64,000 nucleotides of DNA, taken from positions 16,152,253 through 16,216,252 of the forward strand of contig NW_023998414.1 in assembly GCF_014805625.2 (NCBI RefSeq). Reading direction: 5' to 3'. This document shows positions 1-10,800 of the stretch, in pieces. The notes under the pieces were generated by a model. That model was not told where the DNA came from, ran no database searches, and worked only from the letters and a program-made list of their open reading frames with translations. The position numbers and the translations under genes were made by a program. This stretch comes from Glossina fuscipes (taxonomy: Eukaryota > Arthropoda > Insecta > Diptera > Glossinidae). Position 1 is the stretch's first letter. Each line of letters starts with the position of its first letter.

Positions 1-338
1 TTTCAAGTATAAGCGCTTTAAAGGTTTTTTCTCTTTTTTTATTTGTTTTAACATTTTTGTATATATATATAAATCTTTTTAAATATTTCTTTAATATAAC
101 TAAACTACTGTACAAATCTTTGAGTTGTTATTGTTGTTGGTAGTTGTATATCCAAGGAGTGGATAAAACAGTTAAAAATATATTAGTTTCGATTTTTCTG
201 TTTTCTTTTTACTGTTTTTTTTTTGTTTTTTTTTTTTTTCCAATTTTTGCACTTCCCTTCGTACATTTGTTGAGTCATTTAGTAGTAGAAAGAACAGTGG
301 GGGTCGGAGTTGAATTTCTTTTTTGTTCATTATTTCGT
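1..338. other. AT/T-rich non-coding start of window
   Basis: T-rich sequence with poly-T runs (208-239), just downstream of the BTB/BACK extension. It is either 3' UTR/flank or the start of an intron if the donor at 342-341 is used. No polyadenylation signal can be assigned with confidence. The short plus-strand frames here are low-complexity Phe/Leu runs. Confidence 0.5.
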
Positions 339-614
339 TTACCGTAACCCACTACCACCTCCGCCTCCACTGCTACTGCCCGCATCACTACTGTTGCCAG
401 CTGAAGCACCATCGCCCGCCCAACGCCTACGTCTAGCATCTTTTGCTGCTTGCATTTGGGCAGCTATACGACTTGTGCTTGGAGTAGCTTCAAAACTAGC
501 ATACATTTCGACCTCATCGTCAGCCATAGAATCATATGCTTTTGAGGAACTACCCCGTGTCGTCATTATTATCCTAGTGCCTCTATCAAAATCGAAACTA
601 ACATTCTTACTATC
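339..614 (-). CDS. gprs: In-frame C-terminal extension after UGA (readthrough or interrupted exon)
   Basis: Directly after the UGA at 615-617, in the same frame, 91 codons stay open to TAA at 339-341. The sequence reads DSKNVSFDFDRGTRIIMTTR, GSSSKAYDSMADDEVEMYAS, FEATPSTSRIAAQMQAAKDA, then RRRRWAGDG and a Ser/Gly-rich tail. It has varied, charged composition typical of protein and unlike the AT-rich introns. It contains an internal ATG (566). The final codons overlap a donor-like CG/GTAAAC at 343-342, so the exon may splice onward past the left edge. I cannot tell readthrough from a nonsense substitution or a base error. Confidence 0.6.
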   Translation of the reverse strand, partial: DSKNVSFDFDRGTRIIMTTRGSSSKAYDSMADDEVEMYASFEATPSTSRIAAQMQAAKDARRRRWAGDGASAGNSSDAGSSSGGGGGSGLR

Positions 615-3600
615 TCATCCACCCCGATGGACTTGCACTGTCGCCTCAGTTGAATCTTGACTGCGTAATTGTTGACGGTATTCGTCTAACTCCTGCATTC
701 GATAAGTGCCCAAATTCACTTGCATCATTAAAGTTTCCATAATACGCTCGTTCTTCAGCGCTTTCGAAGGCAAAACTATTGATAGCAGTTCGCTTGGTGA
801 TATGCGGCATAAATTTAAATCGCGCGTTAACCGTTCCATAATGCATTCGAATTCGAATTGTGTGTCTTTGCTTGGGTGATTTTTCATTTTGGCTACTTTA
901 TATTTAGCCCAGGCCAACATTGCTTCAAATTTTCGTATTTCCGGGCATTGCAATTCGCGACACATTATCATTTGTACCATGGATTCGGAAAGATTTAAAA
1001 ATTCGGTGCACTTGAAGAGGCCGTGGGCTTTATTCTCAACAAACGATAAGATCATGTTAACTAATTCAGAAGCCGACGTGTAACGCCAGTAGTAGTTCTC
1101 CAATGAAATTAGCATAGGGCAACAAACCTCAATGCGCATAAATTGCTTGCAATGATGGAAACAAGCTTGTAACAACTCGGGTAAATCGTAATGTTCAGCG
1201 GCGCAAAGAAGGCCTAAGATATTTGAGATTTAAGAAATCGTTTAAAATTATCACTTTCTTTCTGTTTTTATATATACGCAATAAATACCTGGTATGGAGA
1301 CGCAGGTCAAAGGACATGTACCCGTATGCAAGTAATCGAGCAAAACACGAAATGTCTCCGGATCAAATTCGATTATAGTGAATTCGGTCTGAGCCAATTT
1401 GGCGCGATCCACTTTTTGAGCATCGGCACATACCGACAAACGCGGTACAGCCAATTGATTGGCGGTAGCTTTATCCTTATCTTTCTCTTTGCTGTCTCTG
1501 TCTAAAGGTTTTTGTTTTTTTTTTGCCACATTTTTTATTTTCAAAATTATATATGTGTGATATAAATTAAAGTTTAAAATTAAAGAAAAAAAAGCCATGA
1601 ATGGATAAGTATAAGTATAAATAAATATGATCAGATTGCCCACATAAGATAACGATTTAGATAAGTGGTAGTAATGCAGTGAAGTAGAAGTGGATTTCAC
1701 AAAATGATTAACATAAAAAAAAATAAAAAAATTTTACGATAAATTTTATAGCAAGTTATAATTAGCGTTGTGTCAGAATTGATAATAAATTCAAATATTT
1801 TTTTGGATTCGTTTTCGAAAATGTACATATAAAATAATTCAAGAGTATTAAAATTATATTCCTCAAATTTTAAACGTAAGATAATATAAATGTTTGAATA
1901 AAAAAAAATTGAGAAAAATTCATTTATCGAGGTCGATTTCGAAAAAAAAAAAAAAACAAGTGAATAAATATAGGTGCGAGCAGCAATGGTAATAAGATGA
2001 TATTAAATTTTAAAATATAAATAAATTATTATATTTGCGTCAAAAGATTCAAACATTATAATAGAAATAAATTGCAGTTTTTTTTTGTTGGGGTGATGCG
2101 GAGAAGTATTGAGGTGAAAATAATTTTACATTTTCGCCAATTGCACGGTTATAAGTTGGCGAAAATTTCGGTTTATTTTTTTAGTAAACAAAGAAAATTC
2201 ATTTAATTATTTAAGCAAAAATTTTTAGTAAAAGTAAATCGAAAAAAAAAAAATGTATAAATTTGATTATGAAAATTGGATTTGAAAAAATTTGGTTTTG
2301 TTATAAAATTTTTCAAAAACATTTTTACAGAATAAAAAAAAATCGTCAAGTCTCATAAGAGTTTCGTCAATGAAGAATGTTATGAGTGAATTGTAAAGTT
2401 TTTTCATTTCAAATTTTCATTTAACGGGGCGTTTGAAAAGTTTTAAAAGTAAATGTAAAAAAACATTTTTAAATTAGATTTTTTTTTTGTTAGATAAACG
2501 GAAATAATTAAAATAAGTAAAAAAAAATGTTGTTTTTTTATCATTATAAAAATTTTTTTTTAAAATAAAATAACATGAATTTCAAAATAAGATTAGCGGA
2601 AAAAAAGTTTTTAAAAATGTAAAAAAAAAAAATGTGTTTTTTTTTTTAAATTGTTATAATTATTATTATTTTTTGTAATTTAAGTAACATGAATTTCAAA
2701 GTAAGGTTAACAGTAATAATTAAATTAAAAACGCATAAACAAAAAAGTATTTTTTTTTTAAAAGCATACGGGTTCAAAAAAATCGTTGTTTTTATTAATT
2801 ATGGAAAATTATAAAAAAAATATTCGATTAATGTGAGCAAATAGTGAGTGGTTTGTAATAAATTTGTTGACATATTAAAAAAAAAAAAACAAATAAAGAT
2901 TTACGAGTAAATGCATTTCGAATGAATTGGGAAATTTTTCGTTTCGATTATGCAGTGAATTTGAAATAAAAGAAATGCAGAGAATAGCATCGATTGTGTT
3001 TGTGCGGATTTGTTTAAAGGAACAGAAAAAAACACAAAACAAATGTTAAAATGTTAAGTTAAGGGCAAAAAAGAAGAAGAAGAAGTTTTAATATAAGTTT
3101 TCATTACAATAACATTTCGTTTTTTTAGCGATTTCCAAATACCCGGAAAGACAACGAGTTATATGTAGGATCACGCAGAGACAGCATAAACACATGATAT
3201 TTTGTTGTGTTTTTATTGTTTTTTTTTTTTTTTTTTTTTTTTTTTGTTACACACACACATATATATATATATATATAAAGGATGGAAAATAACCATAGAA
3301 AAAAAAACAAGAAAAATTCGGAAAAAACACACACATCGATATATTTGTCTTGCAATAAATTCAAACTCTTACTCGAACAATCTGTCGACGAGATCCATTT
3401 CTTCTTATCTTCGGGATTCAGTTGATTGGCATTCTTGCTGCGTATCGATCTACCCCAGCCGGCAGTGATGGTGCCTAAGCGTGAAAATGCTCGCTTAACC
3501 ATAGGCGAGGAAGGAACACTTTTCGGTCGCATTGTGTCCGAATCCGGTACCGTTAAATAATTATTACTCTTTGGCTTTTGATTTTGCGGTGAAACCAATG

Positions 3601-3984
3601 AAGGCGCCGGTCGCGCAAATATTTCTGCAACTGGTATTTGCGGTGAACCGAATCCAGTTTGTATACCGTATAACATTTCCTATTTACAAAAACATATATA
3701 TATATATGCATATGTACTCTGCGCATAATATGCGAATGCGAATGCATGAATTGATTTTACCTGGAAAACTCGGCTTCTGACGCCGAGTATGGCTCGTACA
3801 CCAATAAAGCGGGCTTTCTGTTTCGATTGCCCCACTAGAAACACAACATCAAATAGATGAGAATTTTGTAGGCACGATGGTTCTTCATTGAGAAATACTC
3901 TAGTAAAATCTTTAGCTAATTGATCGTAATCCTCAAATTGATCGCGCACTGAATCCAACAGTGGCGAAGAAGGCCTCATGTGTC
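339..3984 (-). CDS. gprs: BTB/BACK-domain protein resembling Drosophila gprs (serine-enriched protein)
   Basis: Exons in transcript order are 3984-3761 (ATG at 3979), 3679-3373, 1501-1289 and 1213-615 (UGA), with the same frame open on to 339. Read from the internal ATG it gives about 445 residues before the UGA. The first exon has the BTB N-terminal half (SHLFDVVFLVG, ARFIGVRAILGVRSRVFQ). The second has a Ser/Pro/Lys-rich insert of about 100 residues (PKSVPSSPMVKR, GWGRSIRSKN). The third and fourth hold the BTB C-terminal half (EFDPETFRVLLDYLHTG, LLCAAEHYDLPELLQAC) and a BACK-like helical region. BTB/BACK proteins usually dimerise and often serve as adaptors, some for Cullin-3; the partner here is unknown. 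The name gprs is from memory of the fly protein and was not checked. Its first acceptor is in phase with the last Rapgap1 donor, so it may not be an independent gene. Confidence 0.8.
615..1213 (-). CDS. gprs: BTB/BACK exon 4 up to the in-frame UGA
   Basis: The acceptor is ATATCTTAG. The exon encodes LLCAAEHYDLPELLQACFHH (end of BTB), then CPMLISLENYYWRYTSASEL, LFKCTEFLNLSESMVQMIM, CPEIRKFEAMLAWAKYK, RDLNLCRISPSELLSIVLPS and MQELDEYRQQLRSQDS. The pattern 'FLNLSES-x-Q-x-I', then 'E-x-x-x-F-x-A-M-L-x-W', is the BACK region that follows BTB in adaptor proteins. A UGA at 615-617 follows HRGG. The frame does not lose its coding character at that point (see the next entry). Confidence 0.88.
1289..1501 (-). 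CDS. gprs: BTB exon 3: C-terminal half of the BTB fold
   Basis: This 213-nt exon has donor GTATTTA and runs from phase 1 to phase 1. Its acceptor follows an A-rich stretch with hardly any pyrimidine tract, and an alternative AG six bases further in (exon start 1495) keeps the frame, so two codons may be optional. It encodes a charged KEKDKDKATANQ start, then VPRLSVCADAQKVDRAKL, EFTIIEFDPETFRVLLDYLH and TGTCPLTCVSIPG. The F-D-P-E-T-F-R-x-L-L-D-Y-L-H-T-G block is a textbook BTB signature. Confidence 0.87.
1502..3372 (-). other. Intron within the BTB coding region
   Basis: About 1.9 kb between BTB exons 3 and 2. It is strongly A/T-rich with many poly-A runs and repeated short AT motifs (for example the pair around 2575 and 2690 sharing 'aacatgaatttcaaa'). 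A poly-T tract at 3221-3245 is followed by CA and TA dinucleotide runs (3250-3278). No gene seen. Confidence 0.7.
3373..3679 (-). CDS. gprs: BTB exon 2: Ser/Pro/Lys-rich insert inside the BTB domain
   Basis: This 307-nt exon has acceptor TTTGTAAATAG and donor GTAAGAG, and runs from phase 0 to phase 1. It begins EMLYGIQTGFGSPQIPVAEI, which finishes the BTB core helix. It continues with a probably disordered segment: RPAPSLVSPQNQKPKSNNYL, MRPKSVPSSPMVKRAFSRLG, GWGRSIRSKNANQLNPEDKKK. Several S/T-P and R-x-x-S sites could be phosphorylated (inference). Because the flanking exons supply the two halves of the BTB fold, the insert is a loop extension rather than an unrelated exon. Confidence 0.87.
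3761..3984 (-). CDS. gprs: BTB exon 1: N-terminal half of the BTB fold
   Basis: The acceptor is AAACTTTAG at 3985-3986 and the donor is GTAAAA. The first in-frame ATG (3979) lies five bases after the acceptor, so translation may start here in a separate gprs mRNA. In a fused mRNA those five bases complete G-H-M. The product is MRPSSPLLDS, DQFEDYDQLAKDF, LNEEPSCLQNSHLFDVVFLVG and ARFIGVRAILGVRSRVFQ. The D-V-x-F-L-V-G and H/R-A-x-L-x-x-R-S patterns are the BTB beta-hairpin and A2 helix. The exon ends in phase 0. Confidence 0.88.
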
Positions 3985-6900
3985 CTAAAGTTTAAACAAA
4001 GTTCAAGTTTTCTTAGTAACATAAGTGAAAATGGGGAAAGAAAAAGAAAACAAAGGATAATGAAGAAAAACGGAAATGAATGAAGCATGCCATCCAGCCA
4101 GTATGTTAAAGGGAGTAACATTCAAATGTAAAGGAAACATATATTGCAAAACGTTAATCGTCGTGAGATCGGAGGGCAAAGTTTGTGTCATCGCTTGATG
4201 AAAATCCGTATACCTTTTCCTTATATTATTTCAGTTAATTTTATCTAACTATGTACGTGTATCGTTCTGATTGACAAACTTTTGATATATTTAAGAGGGT
4301 TCTGCAGAGAACGAAATGAATGGTAGACGGATGAGCCGAATTATATAATGCATGGATTAGATCTTGTCAGCCAAGTTCTCGCAATTTTAACCGAAGTGTT
4401 TAAAAACGTGCGTCGTCTGGCGTTGCTTCGACAGAAGACAACCACATTTCTATCGATGCTTACTGGACGCATCATCTCAATTGTGCGTCTTAAACGCATT
4501 TACGCATTTTCGACGGTGGAGAGTAGATTATTATCGTATCGCTAGACTGGAGCCACTCGAGATGCATGATTGCCTTCCGAACTCACCAGTAGTAAAGCAT
4601 TACTTTAAGTGGCGTCAATATGGCCTCTAATCCCATTTGTGCATCTTTATTCACCTTGTAGGTGACCGGATTTCCATTGCCCGTTATCAATCAGCAGTAA
4701 TTCACAGTCGTGCGGTTCCAAAATATCAAGCTTCTTTCTGTACCCAAGTTTATCTGAATGATGTCGAAGTGTTTCTTGGTGAGTGTTTACTTCATCAGGA
4801 GCATTATATTTCAACAGCGATTAGCTGACGAGAGCGCAAAGTCTTTTTGGCGCTAACAAGTATATCATCATTTGCGTATTGTTCAGTTTGATAAAGTAAC
4901 TTCTAAATAAACCGGCTTTTTCCCAAGCCTGAAATATATCGTTGCGGTCGAAGTGACAATGTTAATTAAGAAAGTTTTTGCTTTGGAATTGTGGCTCATT
5001 TTCGTACCGCAATTACTTTTGGCTGAATTAAAACAAATATCGTAACGATTTTTTTCTTTCGCACTCTACACCACCACTTATGGTGCAAGGGTATATTATA
5101 ATAACTTTGTGCGGTTGTATGCAATGCCCCAATGCAGCCAATTTATGGTGGGATCGATTATGTGACCACTAAGTTATATATTGGAAACAGTGCCGCGAAT
5201 TATTTGATGTTGATTCAATTTATTAATTATTGAATTGAGAGTTATTTGCTTCCACCGATTATATGACAATTTCGACTAATCGATATCACAGTGTAGACGG
5301 TAGTAGATAGCATATACGGATAGATTTCTTTAGTAATCTTAGTTAGGCTGTGTCCGAATCTTCCACTCGCACTCTCTTTGTTGCACAAGTAAGCAAGAAA
5401 ATTTAAATTGCGATACTTTATAGCCTATGGGATAGGGCTGGTACTGCAGGATTGCAATTAAACATCTATAAAAATATTTATTAGTGGTAGTGGTATAGCG
5501 AGCGATAAGGAAAATCCCATATTTTTTCTTTTGACACAGAGCTGCGAGCACGCGCTTTGACTGACTGGGCCCGTTCCCAATAGCAACGTGTGTGCAAGAA
5601 CTTTCACGGTTTTCTGCCAAATTGCAAGTGAGTGTGTGAGAGAGTGTGTGTTTATCATGGATAATGTTGTTGATTCGCTTATGGAAGATTCTTTACATCT
5701 TTCATCAATCGTGGGTAAACGACGAAACTGACCGAAGTAATCAAGGCGAAAATGCATCCACAGCAAAATCCTTGCGTCATTCAATTCTTACTTACAACGA
5801 TCGATCGAAGCGATATAGTTTGAATTGTTTCAAAAGATAAGCAGCAGCGCAAATCACGCAAATTTTAATTCAAAGCCTAGACACGTCATTCCTCTTGCAA
5901 TAACCAGAAGGGAACGTTAGAAGTATTTCATATATATTGTGATGAGCGAGAAATTCAAAATTGGTTATGTCAGTGTCTTTTCTTTCGAGTAAGTTCAAGC
6001 AGGTTGTACAACGTTGCTGAGCAAGTGAAAATGGATATGATTCGCCCGGTCGGTCTAAGATTTTGTGCTGTCTCGAGGCCTTCTTGATTTTTTGATCGCT
6101 GCTTGTATGTATGACGCGGATATATCACTTGAAATGTATGTGCAGTTCCAAACTACGCCGAAATATTCTGAGCCATTTCTCTTATAAATCGCTTAAGTTT
6201 GAGAGACCGATCGAATACATTAAAAGACGTGGCATTATGTCTAAGATGAATATTTGTTTGCAGAACAATGCAAATTTCAAGATAATTTGTCATTTTTTAA
6301 TAGGACTACTAGAAGCGCATAGCAAGCATTTCTTGTGAAATTTTCAAGATTTTTACTTTTACGTTCCTTTTGCATTCAGCTCATTAATCATATGTTTATC
6401 GAAGATCTACTCAGAGAAGAAATAAAAAAAGGACAAAAATAAAAAGAATGAAATCATATGAATAAAATTTGATTAAAGCATTTAGGAATACACATATCTA
6501 TCTACTTATAAAAAAATAAAGGCATTTTTCCTTGCTTCAAGCTATGAGTATATAAGGGAATGACAAACAAAAAAGAACATGAAATAGTGTTTGCGGCCAT
6601 AACCAATAGTAATAATGGTACGTGAAAGCGCTAAGTCAGGTAAAGCCGATCATTATATGCTCCACACTACATCGCTTAATACATTTACCTTTTCATTAGA
6701 AAGGGGGAAAGAAAAATATAGGCTTTTATGATACAAACTTACTTAGTAGTACAGCTGGTTCAGATGTCATGTAACTGCTTTTGACAAATTTTTGTTCAAC
6801 AAATTGTGCTGCTACATGAAGTATATTTTCCTTCTGTGGGAGAGGGGTATCGAAAATGTATATCTAACAAAACACTATTTTGGACCAGTTGTCATTATAT

Positions 6901-7525
6901 AATAACTTAAAAAAAATGAAAAAATTGGTGCCATCACATCCAAATTTCTTATATTCATGACAAGTGTGCCAACCTATTACTAGTTTCTGTCCATATTCAT
7001 TGAGAAATCTTAAAGACTGCAGATTTTTCTCATGTAACGAATTTTTCGAAGTTGGCCGTTTGTAAAACTCCTTTGATTTAATCCTTTTTCGGCAGCGTTT
7101 GTCGTTAAGCGAATGTAGATTCGGATCAGAAATCTCTCGCAAATTGCGATCTGTACGTTGAACGTTAAAATGCTTGGACAGAAATCAGACCCACAGACGG
7201 ACTAGCGGATCAGGGATTAAATCGATTCAGAAAATGATTTGATTTTTGGTTTGATCGATATAAATAAAAGTTGGATCTATGTCAAGTCCTTGTCGACGTT
7301 GCATACATCCACGCAAGTTTAATACGCCATTAATACAAGCGGAGTAGGATGTTGTAATAAATAACTGCAATCAAACAAGATATAATCAATGACACACATA
7401 CATACATACATACATAGAGGGCATGTGCATGGAGATTGGCTAGGGATTCATTACTATTAAAATAAATGTAACGTTTTTTTTTTCATTTTTGTTGTTTCGG
7501 TTATTTTTGAAAGTCTCTCCCTTTT
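3985..7525 (-). other. Intron or spacer between RapGAP and BTB exons
   Basis: 3.5 kb without a convincing exon. It holds a repeat end near 5064-5135 (hairpin CCACCACTTATGGTG, then a terminal motif shared with other repeats), a fold-back repeat copy at 7140-7335, and a CATA run near 7395-7415. Short plus-strand frames at 4348-4545 and 4637-4828 look like transposon debris but were not identified. If gprs has its own promoter and 5' UTR exon they should lie here; none could be seen. Confidence 0.6.
7140..7335. repeat. GTCCGTC-family dispersed repeat copy
   Basis: Has 'cagacggactagcggatca', 'taaatcgattcagaaaatga', 'ttggatctatgtcaagtcc' and 'gttgcatacatccacgcaa' in the order found in all other copies. 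It lies between the RapGAP and BTB exons. Confidence 0.7.
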
Positions 7526-7844
7526 TTACATACTATGTTGCACATAAAGGCGGCCGCAGCACCCCTCAACATCCGTGGTCGGTGATGAAGGTGTGAGTGG
7601 TGGCGGTGTTGCCATTGTGACTAAAACTCTTGCATGCAACATTTTTCTATATTCATCCTCACCGATGGGTCGCCAAGAGCCACGACGATATGGTTTTGGT
7701 ATTTGTCCTGTCTCAGCATGATTTGATAAATTCATAACCAAATCTTCTAACATTTGTGAACGTGTACGTTCTTGCATACGGGCAAATTTCGGTGCCGAAT
7801 ATGAAGCCCGCTCGCCATTCACTATCTTAGTTAGCAGCCATTCT
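7526..7844 (-). CDS. Rapgap1: Rapgap1 last RapGAP exon with alternative 3' end
   Basis: The acceptor is GTATACAG. The exon encodes [35 protein letters not shown] and [11 protein letters not shown]. Inside it at 7663 a donor (CGACCCATCG then GTGAGG) leaves phase 1. If the donor is used, the exon is 7663-7844 (182 nt) and joins the BTB exon at 3984. If it is skipped, the frame reads [13 protein letters not shown], a Pro/Thr/Ser patch and [11 protein letters not shown], with a stop at 7526-7528. The tail is lower in complexity than the body and has no recognised domain. The choice decides whether the product ends as a plain RapGAP or acquires BTB/BACK. Confidence 0.88.
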
Positions 7845-10800
7845 CTGTATACGTTTACAATGAGGCAATTAAAGGAGAAACTAGTACAAACAAGACAAGG
7901 ATCATTATTAATTACAATGTAACCCACCTGAACATTGGTCCCTTTTCAAAGACCGATTGCTCCCAAAGATAAGGTTTGTAGGCGCCCACTTCGTCCCTTG
8001 TAACCACCGATACTTCATAACGGGTGGGTTTATGTTTTATTCTGGCTGACACTCTCACCAATATGAATGTATGTAGAAAATGACTTTTTATACAGGCCGG
8101 ACTGAATCTGGTGTTATCAGCTTCTAAGAATACCACGCATACAATATCGTTACCTATATGCCGTTTCCTTTGCAACTTCTGTGGATCATGCTTCTCATAA
8201 GGGAGTAGCGTTGAAACATGAAACATTATCTCAATGCTACGCCAATTGGTATAAACCGAGTACAATCCTATAGTGATGGGCGATAAATTCTTTTATACAA
8301 TTGTGTTTGTGTTTATATTTAAGATATATTTTACCTGTTAAATCATGTACTGTATCAAGGCCACCTTTGTATTTATCGAAACCCTTTAATCTAACACGAT
8401 CACCCAACAGTGTTAGAAACTCATCAAATAATAGTGAATTTTCATTATTGTCTAATATTTGCTCTTCCGTATATTGGTCCTCCTTTACATATATGACCCC
8501 AACTTTTAGTTCAGATTTTATAAAAACCTATTTTTAAATATACATTTTTTAATGAAAAATTCATAAAATTCATTATGAAAAGAAAACGTTATCAACAATT
8601 GTTATAAGTTAGTAAAAATGACAGAAATCGATTGAAAATTTCCCGAGCAATGCCATTTATAGGCCAATAAATAAAAATTCCGTTTACCTTACTCTGATGT
8701 GTAATTCTTTTCGTCCTTTCTTCATTCCGCTTCCCCTGCCGCTGTTCATAGGGCCTGAGTGCATGCCCGTCTTTTTGATCTACAGCTCCTATGTCCGTAT
8801 GCAGCTCTTTTCTTCGTTTATTCTGTCTATTATTCGCTTTTTTCGGTTTATACGCCCGTTATCTTGTCGACGTTTTGCTCGGCCTGTGTTTCAGTCAATG
8901 GATTCTTCGGCCCACGTCCCTCTACCTCCTCGCTTCCCTTCCCAACCACGTTTCCGTTTTTTTTCTCGGACCCTCGGGTCTGTTTGTCAGTTTACTTTTA
9001 CAATCTTCGAGTTATTTTTCCTTAGGTGTTGTCCACTATTTGTCTTCACCTTCCCCCACTTTTTCGTCTTACGACCTGATTGTTCATTTACCATTTTCCG
9101 GTTTGCTCATCCTTTGCCATGCCCATTCTTTGTCAGGCCTGCCCGTTGCCCCGTTCACTCGTCCACCCGTCTTTCCGTATTTTCGCTACTCCATTGTCCA
9201 GCCCATCTATCCAAGCAAATATCCGTTTTTTTTTTATCTACCCACTAGCTTATCTGCCTTTTACACCGCCCCCCATTTTACCTGTTCATCTTTTCGTCCT
9301 CCTGTGTTCTATCATTCGGTTAATTTATTGTTGAGAGTTTTAAAGTAACAACCTATAAGACTACAAGTGAAATTTTGAACGTATGTTTATGTCTTCGGGA
9401 AGAAATGTTTTCTTCGTTTTTTGTGCCATGTCGTTCGTGGAAATGACACAGGAGAGTTTTACAACTCATTTTACTCCTTTTTGACTAATACTTACTTGAT
9501 CTAATTTTAGTAACTCTTCCGGCGTGTCTGGCAATTGGCCTAAAGTTAGAGGAGGATTTAGGTTAACTTCTTTACCTAGGGATCTAACTACTTCCTCCCG
9601 ATTATATCTATTAGAAAATTATTTTCAATTATTTTTATTTGAATCTTGATTTTCGTATGCCTTTGTGATTACCTATCAGCGAATACACAAGAGGCAGGTA
9701 TAAGACCGTGTACAGTATATGAACCAGCTCTAACTAATATACGAAACTGATCTCGTCCATTTAGGGTCTCTTGTTTAATTGATAAAATCACCGGACCGAG
9801 GTCTTCGTCGCTGGTGAAATAATTCCAATGTTCGGTGCCGTAAAAATACTTCTCGTACGTTTCTTGTTCGACAGAGATAAGTTCAAAGCAGCCATTTTGT
9901 TCCCATTGTTCTTCAATTGTAGTCTTCTTTCGAGGACTGAAGGAAAGCAATCAAACAAACATAAATTGATTATTTGAGGTGTGATACGAATTTAATTTCA
10001 AAATCCAAATCAAGAGAAAAGGAATTCTTTACCTAGGCGTAGCTTCGGAGTCTTCGTCATCCTCATACAAATCGTTACATTCTCGGTCCACGTGAGCCTC
10101 ACTAGAACTTGTCCCACGCATATCCTCATGTTCCGAGTCACTTTCATCCCAAATAGTGTGTGCGGGTGGTAAAGCGATTTTTTGACGAGAACATTCCACC
10201 CAATAGCCCGGAGTAGGCATTAAGTTATGGGGATATTCCTCGCAAAATTCATCTGAAGTTAAGCGGATATTTCTTATAAATGTAAAGCATATTTTTAGGC
10301 ATTTTAATAGCTTTTATTTTCATCTCGTTTTTTTAATGGAATAAATTTTAATATTTGATGATATAAGCAGATTTAGTATATTTGCCTGCCTGTGTTGGAA
10401 AGTTTATATTAATAATATTAAGTTTGTGCGGATGTTTGCTACATAAAAGAGGACTTGCGATAGAGCCAACTTTTATTATACTCATCGATTCAGAATCAAT
10501 TTCCGAATTTTGGGTGACGCTTATCTATTTGTCCCCCTGTCCTTCTTGTGGGTTTCATATTATTTGATACACCGACGACGTATCTTAAGCCCAGGGACGA
10601 ACACTATTGGAAAATGGTTCGGATCAGATCACATTATCGACCACTTCTCATATAATGCCCTAATTTAAAAAATCGAAATGTGTATAACTATAGGATGGCG
10701 TATGGTATCTAATGGTGGTCCGTCACACATTATATTGTTTCCGCTTATTCTTTCTTAAGCTTTGAAAAAGTGTACTAAATTTAATTAAAAAAAGAAAAGG

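Noticed and set aside
3202..3468. 88-codon plus-strand ORF beside a poly-T tract
   Set aside because: Shadow of the BTB exon 2 region plus homopolymer and TA runs.
3532..3780. Plus-strand ORF antisense to BTB exons
   Set aside because: The antisense of a well-supported coding exon; no independent support.
4348..4828. Two plus-strand ORFs between the RapGAP and BTB exons
   Set aside because: Short, no recognised motif, no splice context in the gene's orientation.
8697..9348. Overlapping plus-strand ORFs of up to 185 codons
   Set aside because: All three frames are open at once because the DNA is almost only C and T. There is no domain, start context or splice evidence.
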